DNA of 64,000 bases from Betaproteobacteria bacterium UKL13-2. Its GTDB lineage: Bacteria > Pseudomonadota > Gammaproteobacteria > Burkholderiales > Usitatibacteraceae. The notes beneath the pieces were generated by a model. The model did not search any database. It was not told the origin of the DNA and was given only the letters and a program-made list of their open reading frames with translations. Shown here one piece after another: positions 53,918 through 64,000 of this stretch (the first letter of the stretch is position 1; every line of letters begins with the position of its first letter). Both the position numbers and the translations under genes were made by a program. The stretch lies in the NCBI GenBank assembly GCA_001602455.1, contig CP012157.1, forward strand, positions 2,723,733-2,787,732. Direction: 5' to 3'.

Positions 53918-54823
53918 CTAGGCAGCAGACTTTGCTTTGGCGGCAGCCGCTGCCGCTTGCTCAGCGACTTCTGCTGCAAAGTCAGTTACCTTCTTCTCAA
54001 TGCCTTCGCCCACAACATAGAGCGTAAAACCATTTACCTTAGCGCCTTTCGACTTCATCAGTTGTTCAACCGTTTGTTTGTCGTCCTTCACAAACGGTTG
54101 GGATAGCAGCGAAACTTCCTTCAGAAATTTGGCGATCGAGCCGTCAACCATCTTTGCCACAATTTCAGCAGGCTTACCGGATTCAGCAGCCTTCGCCTCG
54201 GCAACCGAACGCTCTTTGGCAATATCTTCCGCAGCAACACCTGACGCATCGAGTGACTTTGGTTTCGTCGCCGCAATATGCATCGCGACGTCTTTCGCGA
54301 GCAGCACATCGCCCCCAGTGGTATCAACCAAGGTCGCCACCTTTGCGCCGCCGTGGATGTAGGACGTTAGAACGCCGACAGCATCGACTCGCATAAAGCG
54401 TCGGATCGACATGTTCTCGCCGATCTTGCCGATGAGCGCCTTACGTGCTTCATCAACCGTGGTGCCGTTCATTGGCATCGCAGAGAGTGCTTCGACATTA
54501 GCAGGATTTGCATCGGCGACCATCTTCGCGAGTGCAGAAGACATCGCAAGGAAGTCGTCGTTCTTGGCGACGAAATCGGTTTCGCAGTTCACTTCGATGA
54601 TCGCACCGAGCTTTTGATCGGCAGAAATAAAGATTGCACAAACGCCCTCTGCCGCCACCCGGGAAGCGGCTTTGGTCGCTTTGTTGCCGAGCTTCACGCG
54701 CAGAATTTCTTCGGCTTTTTCCATGTCGCCGCCCGCTTCCGAAAGCGCCTTCTTACATTCCATCATCGGCGCGTCTGTCTTTTCGCGCAATTCTTTAACC
54801 ATTCCCGCTGTAATTTCTGCCAT
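53918..54823 (-). CDS. tsf: elongation factor Ts
   Basis: A 301-residue nucleotide-exchange factor for EF-Tu. [21 protein letters not shown] is the classic N-terminus and TDFVAKND the core contact motif. The ATG at 54823 has an AGGA-type site; the 21-codon upstream extension is rejected. Confidence 0.97.
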   Translation of the reverse strand: MAEITAGMVKELREKTDAPMMECKKALSEAGGDMEKAEEILRVKLGNKATKAASRVAAEGVCAIFISADQKLGAIIEVNCETDFVAKNDDFLAMSSALAKMVADANPANVEALSAMPMNGTTVDEARKALIGKIGENMSIRRFMRVDAVGVLTSYIHGGAKVATLVDTTGGDVLLAKDVAMHIAATKPKSLDASGVAAEDIAKERSVAEAKAAESGKPAEIVAKMVDGSIAKFLKEVSLLSQPFVKDDKQTVEQLMKSKGAKVNGFTLYVVGEGIEKKVTDFAAEVAEQAAAAAAKAKSAA

Positions 54824-54936
54824 AACTGTTCCTATCCTCGTTGCTTCTGTTTTCCACCGCGACCCGTCGGGATCTGTAGCGGACAAACAGTGTGATTAGT
54901 CAAAACATCTGCTCTGCGAATCGCGTCTCATAGTTC

Positions 54937-54964
54937 AAAAAAAAGGGGCCGGAGCCCCTTTTTT
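54937..54964 (-). terminator. terminator/attenuator between rpsB and tsf
   Basis: Hairpin GGGGC-CGGA-GCCCC flanked by long A and T runs, 14 bp after the rpsB stop. It likely lowers tsf transcription relative to rpsB. Confidence 0.85.
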
Positions 54965-54978
54965 CCGTTTTATGCGGA

Positions 54979-55722
54979 TTACTTGGCTTCTTCTTCGGTG
55001 ACTTCGACTAGCTCATCAGTCGCCTTCACCATTTCATTGATCACTTGACTCTTTCCTTCCAAAATCGCATCGGCAATGCCGCGTGCGTAAAGGCGAATCG
55101 CACGCGTCGAGTCGTCGTTACCCGGGATGATGTAATCAACACCTTCCATCGAATTATTGGTGTCCACTACCCCAATGACGGGAACGCCGAGTTTCTTGGC
55201 TTCTGTGACCGCGATCTTGTGATAGCCGACATCGATGACGAAAATCGCATCTGGGACGCCGCCCATATCTTTAATCCCGCCCATGGCACGTTGCAATTTC
55301 TCGAGTTCACGCGAATAAGTCAGCGCTTCTTTTTTGGACAACTTCTCGAGTGAGCCATCTTCTAGCATCTGCTCAAGGTCTTTCAGACGCTTCAATGAGC
55401 CTTTGACAGTCTTATAGTTGGTCATCATGCCGCCGAGCCAGCGGAAATCCACAAAGGGCATACCGGCGCGCGTGGCTTCTTCCATGATGATTTCACGGGC
55501 TTGGCGCTTGGTGCCGACAAAGAGAATGGTGCCTTTGTTCGATGCCAAGGTGCGCACGAATTTCAGCGCCTCTTGGTAAAGCGGCAGCGACTTCTCGAGG
55601 TTAATGATGTGAATCTTGTTGCGGGCACCGAAAATATAAGGTGCCATCTTGGGGTTCCAGAAGCGTGTTTGGTGACCGAAGTGGACACCGGCTTCCAGCA
55701 TTTGGCGCATGGTTGTAGACAT
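54979..55722 (-). CDS. rpsB: 30S ribosomal protein S2
   Basis: A 247-residue protein. The N-terminus [26 protein letters not shown] and the segments [11 protein letters not shown] and [12 protein letters not shown] are diagnostic. It leads the rpsB-tsf operon. Confidence 0.98.
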   Translation of the reverse strand: MSTTMRQMLEAGVHFGHQTRFWNPKMAPYIFGARNKIHIINLEKSLPLYQEALKFVRTLASNKGTILFVGTKRQAREIIMEEATRAGMPFVDFRWLGGMMTNYKTVKGSLKRLKDLEQMLEDGSLEKLSKKEALTYSRELEKLQRAMGGIKDMGGVPDAIFVIDVGYHKIAVTEAKKLGVPVIGVVDTNNSMEGVDYIIPGNDDSTRAIRLYARGIADAILEGKSQVINEMVKATDELVEVTEEEAK

Positions 55723-56229
55723 TGTCTATTCTTTCAAGTTAAGGTTAAGTCTTCCACTCGCTGTACTGCCCCCTCTTGACGAGATTGAGCAGACCTTAAC
55801 GGTGCGGGCGGGACAATTTGCATCAAATCGTACATTACATCGTGCATCACATCGTTCGTGCATCACATCCTTTGTACTTCTGACGCTACAGGCGTACCAC
55901 AGAACCACAGGTTCACCATGCAAGCATCTCGGAAAGCCTTTGATTATACGCATCATTTCGCATAAATTGCAAAATTTCTCGCCCTTGGCGCGGCTGCGCA
56001 CGCACGACATCCAGCCAGCCGACGATGAAGGGCAAAGGCTCAAAGAAGGCCCCAAAGGCTCGAAGAAGGCCCAAAGACGCCACTGCTATAATCTGGCCAT
56101 ACCCCTTTGCGCTCCTTGCACTCCTCGCACTCCTTGCACCCAATACCTCCCACGCCAGTCTGAGGCTGCATTTTTCCAGTTCGCTTTTCGCGCTGGCCCA
56201 ACGCTAAAAAAACCTTACCCAAACACACC
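55723..56229. other. rpsB-map divergent intergenic region with three short tandem repeats
   Basis: About 507 bp. From left to right it contains a degenerate 12-bp repeat (about 55821-55869, units like CATCACATCGTG), a 20-bp repeat in two full copies (56033-56072, unit starting CAAAGGCTC), the map promoter, and a 9-bp repeat in three copies (56112-56138, CTCCTTGCA). No ORF here has family-like sequence. Confidence 0.7.
56084..56092 (+). promoter_or_regulatory. extended -10 promoter of map
   Basis: TGCTATAAT, an extended -10 hexamer (TGN then TATAAT), without a matching -35. It lies 12 bp downstream of the second 20-bp repeat unit and about 140 bp before the map ATG. Confidence 0.55.
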
Positions 56230-57045
56230 ATGAACGTAGTGCTGAAATCCCAAAACGATGTCGAGAAAATGCGGGTAGCGGGTCGCCTCGCATCGGAGGT
56301 ATTGGATTTCATCACGCCATACGTCAAGGTCGGCGTCACCACCGGAAAGCTCAACAAGCTATGCCATGACTATATGGTCAACGTTCAGGGCACCGTTCCC
56401 GCCACGCTCGGTTACGCGCCGTCGGGGCATCGTCCTTATCCCGCGTCGATCTGCACCTCGGTTAATCACCAAGTGTGTCACGGCATTCCGGGCGACAAAG
56501 TTCTCAAGCATGGTGACGTCATCAATATCGACGTCACGGTGATTAAGGACGGCTACCACGGCGATACCAGCCGAATGTTCTACATTGGAGAGCCATCGAT
56601 TCAAGCCAAGCGCCTGTGCGAGACGACCTACGAAGCGATGTGGCGCGGCATACGGAAAGTAAAGCCAGGCGCGACAATCGGCGATATCGGCCACGCGATC
56701 CAAGCATTTGCCGAGGGTAGTGGCTTCTCGATTGTCCGAGAATTTTGTGGCCACGGCATCGGCCGCCGATTTCATGAAGACCCACAGATCTTGCATTACG
56801 GTAAGGCAGGACAGGGCATGACACTACAAGCGGGCATGATCTTCACCGTTGAGCCCATGATCAATGCGGGCAAAAAAGACATCCGTATGTTGGGTGACGG
56901 TTGGACCGTGGTGACGGCTGACCATAGCTTGTCGGCGCAGTGGGAGCACACAGTGCTCGTCACTGAAGAGGGCTACGAAGTGTTAACGCTCTCGACAGGC
57001 TCACCGGCCGCGCCGGTTCTGGCCGCTGCAACCACCCACGCCTGA
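56230..57045 (+). CDS. map: type I methionine aminopeptidase
   Basis: A 271-residue metalloprotease removing the initiator Met. Metal ligands can be seen in INIDVTVIKDGYHGDTS, CGHGIGRRFHEDP, FTVEPMIN and WEHTVLVTEEGYEVLT. Divergent from rpsB, as in most proteobacteria, and followed by glnD. Confidence 0.97.
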   Translation: MNVVLKSQNDVEKMRVAGRLASEVLDFITPYVKVGVTTGKLNKLCHDYMVNVQGTVPATLGYAPSGHRPYPASICTSVNHQVCHGIPGDKVLKHGDVINIDVTVIKDGYHGDTSRMFYIGEPSIQAKRLCETTYEAMWRGIRKVKPGATIGDIGHAIQAFAEGSGFSIVREFCGHGIGRRFHEDPQILHYGKAGQGMTLQAGMIFTVEPMINAGKKDIRMLGDGWTVVTADHSLSAQWEHTVLVTEEGYEVLTLSTGSPAAPVLAAATTHA

Positions 57046-57076
57046 CTCACTTAGCGAACGCCGCTCGGTTGCCCGT

Positions 57077-59656
57077 ATGTCGGACGCCCGCTCGCGAAGT
57101 CAATACCTTCAACCAATTCGCCAAGCGTTAATCGACGGGCGCGCGCGCCTCAAGGCGGATTACCAAAAGCGGCCCCAACCAGACCGCAATCTGCGTGCCC
57201 ATACGGCATTAGTCGACCGCATCATCACCCAGATCGCAAGTGATATTGAATTGTCGGCTGACATCGCGCTTGTCGCCGTGGGTGGTTATGGCAGAGGATT
57301 TCTCTTTCCCGCCTCCGATGTCGATATCCTCGTACTGCTGCCAGATGCTGCCCCCATTACCACCACTTCGGGGACAACCAGTGCCGTGATTGAAGCGTTT
57401 GTCGGCCTGCTGTGGGATATCGGCTTGGAGCCGGCCATCTCGGTCCGAACGCTTTCCGAATGCCTTGAAGAAGCGGCGCGAGACATTACCGTTGACACCA
57501 GTATGTTAGAGGCGCGGTGGTTGTGGGGTAACCGCACACTTGCCGACGAGCTTACCCGCCAACTGAACGCACGTCGATCATTACCCGCATTTCTACAAGA
57601 CAAAATCGAGGAGCAGCGCAGGCGACACGCACGCCACAACGACATTGCGCTCAACTTGGAGCCAAACATCAAAGAAAGTCCGGGCGGGCTGCGCGATCTA
57701 CAGACCGTACTGTGGATTGCCCGCGCTGCCAACCTCGGTGGCAATGCAATGACCGACTGGCGCGCACTCGCAAAAGCTGAACTGATTACTGCTGCCGAGG
57801 CAACACTCATCAGCAAGCATCGGCGCGTACTGATCGATCTCAGGATTCGCCTGCACTACCTTGCCAGCCGCCGCGAGGATCGGCTCGTATTTGACTACCA
57901 AACCACCCTCGCCGAGCAACTCAAGCTCAAGCCGACACGCATGAAAATTGCCTCAGAAGTTCTGATGCGGCGCTACTACCTTTCGGCGAAAGTTATATGG
58001 CAGCTCAATTCAATCCTGCTCGCCAATCTGAGCGAACGCATCATGCGTAAAAAGCGCGACGTGGTGCGCAAGATTGACGACCATTTCGAGCTCATCAATG
58101 GCAACATCGCCGCAGTCGATTTAGGCATCTTCGAACGCGACCCACGCACCATCTTCCGCGCCTTCCTTGCGCTGCAACGGACCGAAGAAGCCGAATTTTT
58201 CTCCGCCGAAACACTGCGTGCAATTTGGCGTGAAGCCCCAAACATCGGCCCGGCTTTTCGCGAAGACCGAGCCGTGGCCGAAACGTTCTTGGAAATTTTG
58301 CAAAGCCAACGCTTGACCTTTTCGATGCGTCGGCTAAGCCGCTACGGGATATTGGGTCGTTACATCCCCGCGTTTGGCCGCATTGTCGGGCAGATGCAGC
58401 ACGATCTGTTCCACGTCTATACGGTGGACGAGCATATCTTGATGGTTCTGCGCAATATGCGCCGACTCGTGCTGCCGCGATTCAAGCATGAGTTTCCGTT
58501 TTGTCATGAACTAGCCGATGCCTTCGACGGGAAACACCTGCTCTATCTCGCCTGCTTGTTCCACGATATTGCAAAGGGACGTGGCGGCGATCACTCGGCA
58601 CTGGGAAGCAGTGACGCACGTCGGTTTTGTCGCCAGCTCGGATTGTCGCCCGCGAATGTCGAGCTCGTCGCGTGGCTGGTCGAAACGCATCTTGTGATGT
58701 CAGCGACGGCGCAGAAGCAAGATATATCCGATCCAGAAGTCATTTCGCAGTTCGCGGCAAAAGTAGGCAATGAACGCCGATTAACTGCACTCTACTTGCT
58801 CACCGTCGCCGACATTCGAGGGACCAGTCCACACGTCTGGAATGGCTGGAAGGCAAAGCTACTCGAGGAGTTGTTTCGCTCGACACGTCGCCTGTTGCGT
58901 GGCGATAGCGCGGTCAATCAGCACTGGCTTGAGTTTAAGCGCCAGGACACATTGGCTCAACTCAAAACGACGGAAGAACCCCCGCTTTGGTCGAAGGTCA
59001 ATGATCGTTACTTCCAACGATTCGACGTGGACGACCTGACATGGCACGCCGAGGTCATCGGCGCGAACGTGGCACCAGCGTCGGCGCAAATTTTTGTGCG
59101 TGAGGACGAAAGTGCCTCACTCTATGAGGTGCTGGTCATGACCCGCGATGAATCGGGTGTGTTCGCCCGCATGACGCACGCCTTCGAGCGCATGCAGTAC
59201 GACATTTTGTCGGCTCGCATCTATACCACCACCAACGGGTACGCACTCGACAGCTTCCTGCTACTACCAAAATCGCGCACCAGGCCGCCGCAGGAGACCG
59301 TCATTTCTGTGGTCAAAAAAGAACTGCAAATCGCGCTCGCCACAACCGAGATTGCGGTTCCCACCCGAGCGCGAGCGGCGCGGCAAGCCAAACACTTTCC
59401 GCTCACACCAGAGGTGGCCATCCGACATTCGCGGGTCGCGCCCTATTTCGAGCTCAGCATCACTTGCGCTGACAGGCCGGGGCTTTTATCCGCAATCGCC
59501 CGTGCCCTGCATCAGGCCAACATCAACTTACATGATGCGCGCATCACCACACTGGGTAATCGTGCAGAAGATGTCTTTATTGTTGAGCACCCTCAACTCG
59601 CCGAACCTGCTTTTGCCGCGTCGCTTCGAGATGCCTTAGTCGCCGCTGTTGCTTAA
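57077..59656 (+). CDS. glnD: bifunctional uridylyltransferase / uridylyl-removing enzyme (PII)
   Basis: An 859-residue nitrogen sensor that uridylylates PII proteins when glutamine is low and removes UMP when it is high. Order: nucleotidyltransferase GGYGRGFLFPASDVDILVL (about 69-87), HD hydrolase domain with HDIAKGRGGDHS (about 495), and two ACT domains (from about 677 and 789) that bind glutamine. Its stop overlaps the convergent DUF4870 gene by 4 bp. Confidence 0.97.
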   Translation: MSDARSRSQYLQPIRQALIDGRARLKADYQKRPQPDRNLRAHTALVDRIITQIASDIELSADIALVAVGGYGRGFLFPASDVDILVLLPDAAPITTTSGTTSAVIEAFVGLLWDIGLEPAISVRTLSECLEEAARDITVDTSMLEARWLWGNRTLADELTRQLNARRSLPAFLQDKIEEQRRRHARHNDIALNLEPNIKESPGGLRDLQTVLWIARAANLGGNAMTDWRALAKAELITAAEATLISKHRRVLIDLRIRLHYLASRREDRLVFDYQTTLAEQLKLKPTRMKIASEVLMRRYYLSAKVIWQLNSILLANLSERIMRKKRDVVRKIDDHFELINGNIAAVDLGIFERDPRTIFRAFLALQRTEEAEFFSAETLRAIWREAPNIGPAFREDRAVAETFLEILQSQRLTFSMRRLSRYGILGRYIPAFGRIVGQMQHDLFHVYTVDEHILMVLRNMRRLVLPRFKHEFPFCHELADAFDGKHLLYLACLFHDIAKGRGGDHSALGSSDARRFCRQLGLSPANVELVAWLVETHLVMSATAQKQDISDPEVISQFAAKVGNERRLTALYLLTVADIRGTSPHVWNGWKAKLLEELFRSTRRLLRGDSAVNQHWLEFKRQDTLAQLKTTEEPPLWSKVNDRYFQRFDVDDLTWHAEVIGANVAPASAQIFVREDESASLYEVLVMTRDESGVFARMTHAFERMQYDILSARIYTTTNGYALDSFLLLPKSRTRPPQETVISVVKKELQIALATTEIAVPTRARAARQAKHFPLTPEVAIRHSRVAPYFELSITCADRPGLLSAIARALHQANINLHDARITTLGNRAEDVFIVEHPQLAEPAFAASLRDALVAAVA

Positions 59657-60042
59657 CCGATTGACTTGCCGTTACTGAGCTTGAGCCAGCCGTACACGAC
59701 GCGGTAGAGATACCAAATCAACACCGCAACCGGCAGCACCCAAAGCACGACCATGCCGATGCCCAAGGTCAGCAGGCCGAATATCCAGAATACCCCCCAC
59801 GCAATGACGGCCCAAAGAATCCCAAACCAGAACGTTCGCGACAGCCAGCCATAGTGAGTGTCGAGGTAGGTTCCCCGTACGTCGTCGTGCTTGGCAGCGC
59901 CGATGATCATGGCGACGATGGCCAGCGTCCAAAACGTGAATGGTGCGAGGCCATGCAGCACATACAGCCAAAGCAGCGTCGTTTTTTCAGAAGACAGATC
60001 GCGATCCGCGATTGATGGTGTAGCGGCAGACTCAGTCATCAC
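59653..60042 (-). CDS. DUF4870-like membrane protein
   Basis: A 129-residue protein with three or four hydrophobic helices (LLWLYVLHGLAPFTFWTLAIVAMIIG; FWFGILWAVIAWGVFWIFGLLTLGIGMVVLWVLPVAVLIWYLYRV), a DUF4870/Tic20-like layout. Function unknown. It lies 13 bp after def in the same direction. Confidence 0.75.
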   Translation of the reverse strand: MMTESAATPSIADRDLSSEKTTLLWLYVLHGLAPFTFWTLAIVAMIIGAAKHDDVRGTYLDTHYGWLSRTFWFGILWAVIAWGVFWIFGLLTLGIGMVVLWVLPVAVLIWYLYRVVYGWLKLSNGKSIG

Positions 60043-60055
60043 TTAACCTTTCAGA

Positions 60056-60595
60056 TCAATGGTCATCATACGGGGCCAAGTTTGGAAACAAAACCTCGGT
60101 AAAGCCAAACTTGGACATGTCGGACATCCGCATCGGATACAGAACACCGTCGAGGTGGTCGCACTCGTGTTGCACCACACGCGCATGAAAGCCCTGAACG
60201 GTACGATCTATCAGATTTCCTTCAGCATCGAACCCAGTGTAGCGGATATGGTCATAACGCTCCACCGCGCCGCGCAACCCGGGCACCGAAAGACACCCTT
60301 CCCATCCCTCTTCGAGGGTATCCGACAGCGGGGTAATGGTTGGATTGATCAGAACCGTAAAGGGCACCGATACGGCAGGGTAACGCGGATTCTCAAGAAC
60401 CTCAAAAATCACCACCCGTACGTTCTGACCAATCTGCGGGGCGGCAAGCCCCGCCCCATGCGCATCGACCATCGTTTCACGCATATCATTGAGCAGTGAC
60501 GACAACTCAGGCGAGGCGAATTTGTCGCTCGGCCATTCGACTGATGGCTGCATGAGCGAGGTTGTGCCCATTTTCAAAATTGGTCTAACGGCCAT
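60056..60595 (-). CDS. def: peptide deformylase
   Basis: A 179-residue metalloenzyme removing formyl from nascent chains. All three motifs are present: GAGLAAPQIG, EGCLSVPG and QHECDHLDG. The ATG at 60595 (MAVRPILKMG) is chosen; the longer frame enters the neighbouring phosphorylase gene. Confidence 0.97.
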   Translation of the reverse strand: MAVRPILKMGTTSLMQPSVEWPSDKFASPELSSLLNDMRETMVDAHGAGLAAPQIGQNVRVVIFEVLENPRYPAVSVPFTVLINPTITPLSDTLEEGWEGCLSVPGLRGAVERYDHIRYTGFDAEGNLIDRTVQGFHARVVQHECDHLDGVLYPMRMSDMSKFGFTEVLFPNLAPYDDH

Positions 60596-60620
60596 TGGTG
60601 TTCCTAGAATTGTGCGAGAT

Positions 60621-61421
60621 TCACGACTTAAAGCCTCGTTCGCTGGCCGGCATGGCACTGTGTAGTTCAACCGCGCGCGCCAGAATCGTCTTCACTTTTT
60701 CCATCCCAACTTTTAACACCGCATCGGCATCCGCGAGTTTGATCCCTTGCGAAGATGAACCAAGCCCTGCAGCATGGTTCATGGAAAGTGCAAGGGTTGC
60801 GTACGACAGATCCAGCTCGCGTGCCAACGATGCCTCTGGCATGGTCGTCATACCCACCATGGCGCAGCCATCTCGCGCGAGCCTTGCGACTTCGGCACGG
60901 GTTTCGAGACGTGGGCCTTGAGTGACGCCTAACGTACCACTCTCCAAGACATCAATGCCCACGGCCTTGGCGGCGGCCAAGTACAAGAGGCGAGCGCGGT
61001 TACAGTAAGGATCGGTGAAGTCGATGTGCGTCACGGGCGAGTCACCTTCAAAGTAGGTGTGCTTGCGGGCACAGGTGTAATCGATCACCTGGTCGGGCAC
61101 CGCGAGTACACCGGGGCCCATATTTTCAGCCACCCCACCGACGGCGTTTACCGCCATCACGCGGGTAACACCTACCGACTGGAGTGCCCAAATGTTCGCA
61201 CGGTAATTCACCTCATGCGGCGATAAGGTGTGACCGTAGCCGTGGCGAGCGAGGAAAACCACCGTCGCATCACCGATACGGCCATACGTGAGATAGCCCG
61301 ACGGATCGCCATACGGCGTGCGCACCACTTCTTTGTTGGTAATTTCGAGGTTGGGCAAGTTTGTCAGCCCGGTTCCACCAATGATTGCTAGCAAAGCGCT
61401 CTCCGATATTATGAAAGTCAT
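60621..61421 (-). CDS. S-methyl-5'-thioinosine phosphorylase (PNP/MTAP family)
   Basis: A 266-residue purine phosphorylase. IIGGTGLTNLPNLE binds phosphate; FLARHGYGHTLSPHEVNYRANIWAL and MVGMTTMPEASLARELDLSYA follow. The pattern closely follows the Pseudomonas-type methylthioinosine phosphorylase rather than a plain MTA phosphorylase, though substrate cannot be proved. It salvages purine from polyamine and quorum-signal synthesis; hpt next door can reuse the hypoxanthine. Confidence 0.85.
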   Translation of the reverse strand: MTFIISESALLAIIGGTGLTNLPNLEITNKEVVRTPYGDPSGYLTYGRIGDATVVFLARHGYGHTLSPHEVNYRANIWALQSVGVTRVMAVNAVGGVAENMGPGVLAVPDQVIDYTCARKHTYFEGDSPVTHIDFTDPYCNRARLLYLAAAKAVGIDVLESGTLGVTQGPRLETRAEVARLARDGCAMVGMTTMPEASLARELDLSYATLALSMNHAAGLGSSSQGIKLADADAVLKVGMEKVKTILARAVELHSAMPASERGFKS

Positions 61422-61487
61422 TATTCAACGGGCATCTCCGGGCAAAAATCCTTGAAACTGCCCGTCAAATGGCGAGTTTTGTCTGTT

Positions 61488-61516
61488 GGGAACTTCTAAA
61501 AACCGTCGCGAGCGGG
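61488..61516 (+). repeat. family A intergenic repeat, half copy A4
   Basis: Only one end is present: GGGAACTTCTAAAAACC followed by GTCGCGAGCGGG, then unrelated sequence. It lies 8 bp from the hpt stop. A single end fits a solitary REP-like unit or a truncated element. Confidence 0.65.
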
Positions 61517-61524
61517 CCGTGGTT

Positions 61525-62082
61525 CTATTGATCCTTAATCGCACGAATCTCGCCAAGGTTTCGCCAAGCACCTGAGACATCCATGCCATAACCGAACACA
61601 AATCGATTCGGCACCATCAAGCCAACATAATCTGCCTGCAATGGCTTTTGCGCGTTGCGTTCGGCACCATAGTCCTTCACACAGAAGACAGCACAGGCAA
61701 CACTGAGCGCACCATTGCGTTTGATCAAGTCAACAATCGCCGCCAGTGTCACACCCTCATCGAGAATATCATCGAGTAACAGCACATGGCGACCGGCGAC
61801 ATTGTCGCGTGGCGCAACACGCCAGGTGAGCCCTGCACCGACTTTTGCGTTTCCATAACGCGAGCCCTGCACGATATCAAAGTCACACGGAATCGTCAGA
61901 AGCGGGAGCAATTGGCCGGTAAAAACAACCGCGCCCCCCATCACAGACAGGATGAGCGGTTGCTTGTCGGCATAGTCTTGGTTGATTCGTTGTGCCACGC
62001 TGGCGGTCGCCGCATCAACTTCTGCCTTCGAAAAAAGCAGATCGGAATCGGTCATGATGGCATTGGCTTCGTCGAGCGTCAT
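61525..62082 (-). CDS. hpt: hypoxanthine-guanine phosphoribosyltransferase
   Basis: A 185-residue purine salvage enzyme joining hypoxanthine or guanine to PRPP. The PRPP motif is VLLLDDILDEGVTLAAIV; DFDIVQGSRYG and PNRFVFGYGMD are also typical. The ATG at 62082 (MTLDEANAIM) replaces a frame that overlaps galU. Confidence 0.93.
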   Translation of the reverse strand: MTLDEANAIMTDSDLLFSKAEVDAATASVAQRINQDYADKQPLILSVMGGAVVFTGQLLPLLTIPCDFDIVQGSRYGNAKVGAGLTWRVAPRDNVAGRHVLLLDDILDEGVTLAAIVDLIKRNGALSVACAVFCVKDYGAERNAQKPLQADYVGLMVPNRFVFGYGMDVSGAWRNLGEIRAIKDQ

Positions 62083-62132
62083 ATTGTGGCAATCTAGAAA
62101 TAAAAAATGGTTGGCTGAGACGATGCGTGGGG

Positions 62133-63014
62133 TCAGAGATGTTTTAAGTGTTTCGTAAAGGCCGCGCCAACTTCGGGGTGCTTCATTCCAAGCGCCACCG
62201 TTGCCTGAAGATAACCCAACTTGGAGCCGCAATCGTAACGCATTCCGTCGAATTCATAGGCAAACACTTTTTCTTTCTTGAGCAGTGCGGCAATCCCGTC
62301 AGTCAACTGTATTTCCTTTCCGACCCCGGTTTGAATTTTCTCAAGATGTGCAAAGATGGCAGGCGTCAGGATGTAGCGCCCAACAACACTAAACGTCGAT
62401 GGCGCATCTTCTATCTTTGGCTTCTCAACGATGCCTGACATCAGCGACATGCGCTCGCCTTTTTTCTTCGACAAATGTTTGGATGCGACGATGCCGTAGG
62501 ACGACACCTCGCTTTTCGGCACTTCAAGACACCCCAGCACAGAACTCGCGTGTTCTTCAAACCGCTCCACCATTTGCCGCATCACAGGCACCTTGGCATC
62601 GATCAAATCATCTGCCAAGATCACCGCAAAGGGCTCGTCACCGACCAGGTGCTTGGCGCACAACACCGCGTGCCCCAGCCCTAGTGCTTCGGGCTGGCGA
62701 ACGTAGACATACTGGAGCTTGGTCGGCAGCATATTACGCACTTCATGCAGCAGCTTTTGTTTCCCCTTGAGTTGAAGCTCGGCTTCGAGCTCATAGGCTT
62801 TATCAAAATGATCCTCAATGGTTCGCTTGCCCCGGCCCGTCACAAAAATCATTTCCGTAATACCTGCGGCGGCGGCTTCCTCCACCGCATATTGAATCAG
62901 CGGCTTATCGACCACGGGCAGCATTTCTTTCGGGCTCGCCTTGGTGGCCGGCAAAAACCTTGTACCGAGTCCTGCCACCGGGAATACTGCCTTGGTGATT
63001 TTTTTTACTTTCAT
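62133..63014 (-). CDS. galU: UTP-glucose-1-phosphate uridylyltransferase
   Basis: A 293-residue enzyme making UDP-glucose for polysaccharides. [34 protein letters not shown] is the N-terminal signature, with [10 protein letters not shown] and GIVEKP later. Start ATG at 63014 is clear. Confidence 0.97.
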   Translation of the reverse strand: MKVKKITKAVFPVAGLGTRFLPATKASPKEMLPVVDKPLIQYAVEEAAAAGITEMIFVTGRGKRTIEDHFDKAYELEAELQLKGKQKLLHEVRNMLPTKLQYVYVRQPEALGLGHAVLCAKHLVGDEPFAVILADDLIDAKVPVMRQMVERFEEHASSVLGCLEVPKSEVSSYGIVASKHLSKKKGERMSLMSGIVEKPKIEDAPSTFSVVGRYILTPAIFAHLEKIQTGVGKEIQLTDGIAALLKKEKVFAYEFDGMRYDCGSKLGYLQATVALGMKHPEVGAAFTKHLKHL

Positions 63015-63027
63015 GTGTCGATCTCAC

Positions 63028-64000
<973 letters not shown>

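Noticed and set aside
55821-56138. CRISPR array in the rpsB-map region
   Set aside because: Units are 9-20 bp, adjacent without unique spacers, and no cas genes are present.

Overview
The window looks like one chromosomal segment of a betaproteobacterium. The main evidence is the run rpsB-tsf-pyrH-frr-uppS-cdsA-dxr-rseP-bamA-skp-lpxD-fabZ-lpxA-lpxB-rnhB on one strand, together with the hda / HAD phosphatase / pcnB / folK / deoxynucleoside kinase cluster and a purL of the single-chain gamma/betaproteobacterial type. The cell is Gram-negative (lipid A and outer-membrane assembly genes, TonB receptor). I cannot assign genus or species from sequence alone. All functional calls come from motif and family recognition; no database search was run.

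Layout. 1-9.1 kb: purL, a YgfX-like membrane protein divergent from ygfZ, ppa, an HNH nuclease, queA and tRNA-Leu(CAA). 9.2-13.6 kb: a four-gene MacA/MacB-like ABC exporter operon with two different permeases. 13.8-17.7 kb: a tightly overlapping reverse-strand operon hda, HAD phosphatase, pcnB, folK, deoxynucleoside kinase. 17.8-26.3 kb: an Oar-like TonB receptor, a periplasmic 5'-nucleotidase interrupted by one in-frame amber codon, a NupC-type nucleoside transporter and an M17 leucyl aminopeptidase. 26.4-38.6 kb: an accessory island. 38.7-55.7 kb: SemiSWEET, queuosine-precursor transporter, TrmH-type methyltransferase, then the long envelope/translation run. 55.7-64 kb: map, glnD, a DUF4870-like protein, def, a methylthioinosine phosphorylase, hpt, galU and the 3' part of ligA.

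The island is inserted at the 3' end of tRNA-Lys(UUU). It is bounded by a perfect 46-bp direct repeat (26430-26475 and 38572-38617) that carries the tRNA 3' half. It holds the C-terminal stub of a tyrosine recombinase, an AbiE-like type IV toxin-antitoxin pair with two TTCAC-N6-GTGAA operator-like palindromes, several unrecognised genes, and four IS copies making up about half its length. Three copies are one 1639-bp element, with copy 2 inserted inside copy 1. The fourth is a 1529-bp IS1380-type element that splits a gene which can be rebuilt exactly. The loss of most of the integrase suggests the island can no longer move by itself.

Outside the genes, the chromosome carries two families of short intergenic repeats. 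Family A is about 122-134 bp with 17-bp terminal inverted repeats and has four copies, one of them a half copy. Family B is about 110-148 bp and its ends start CTAG or CTAA; in several copies the stop codon of the neighbouring gene is bases 2-4 of the repeat end. There are also short tandem repeats in the purL leader (13-bp period) and in the rpsB-map intergenic region (12-, 20- and 9-bp periods, flanking an extended -10 promoter).

Functional links: the 5'-nucleotidase, NupC, methylthioinosine phosphorylase, hpt and deoxynucleoside kinase together suggest nucleotide and nucleoside salvage, although the periplasmic nucleotidase appears broken here.
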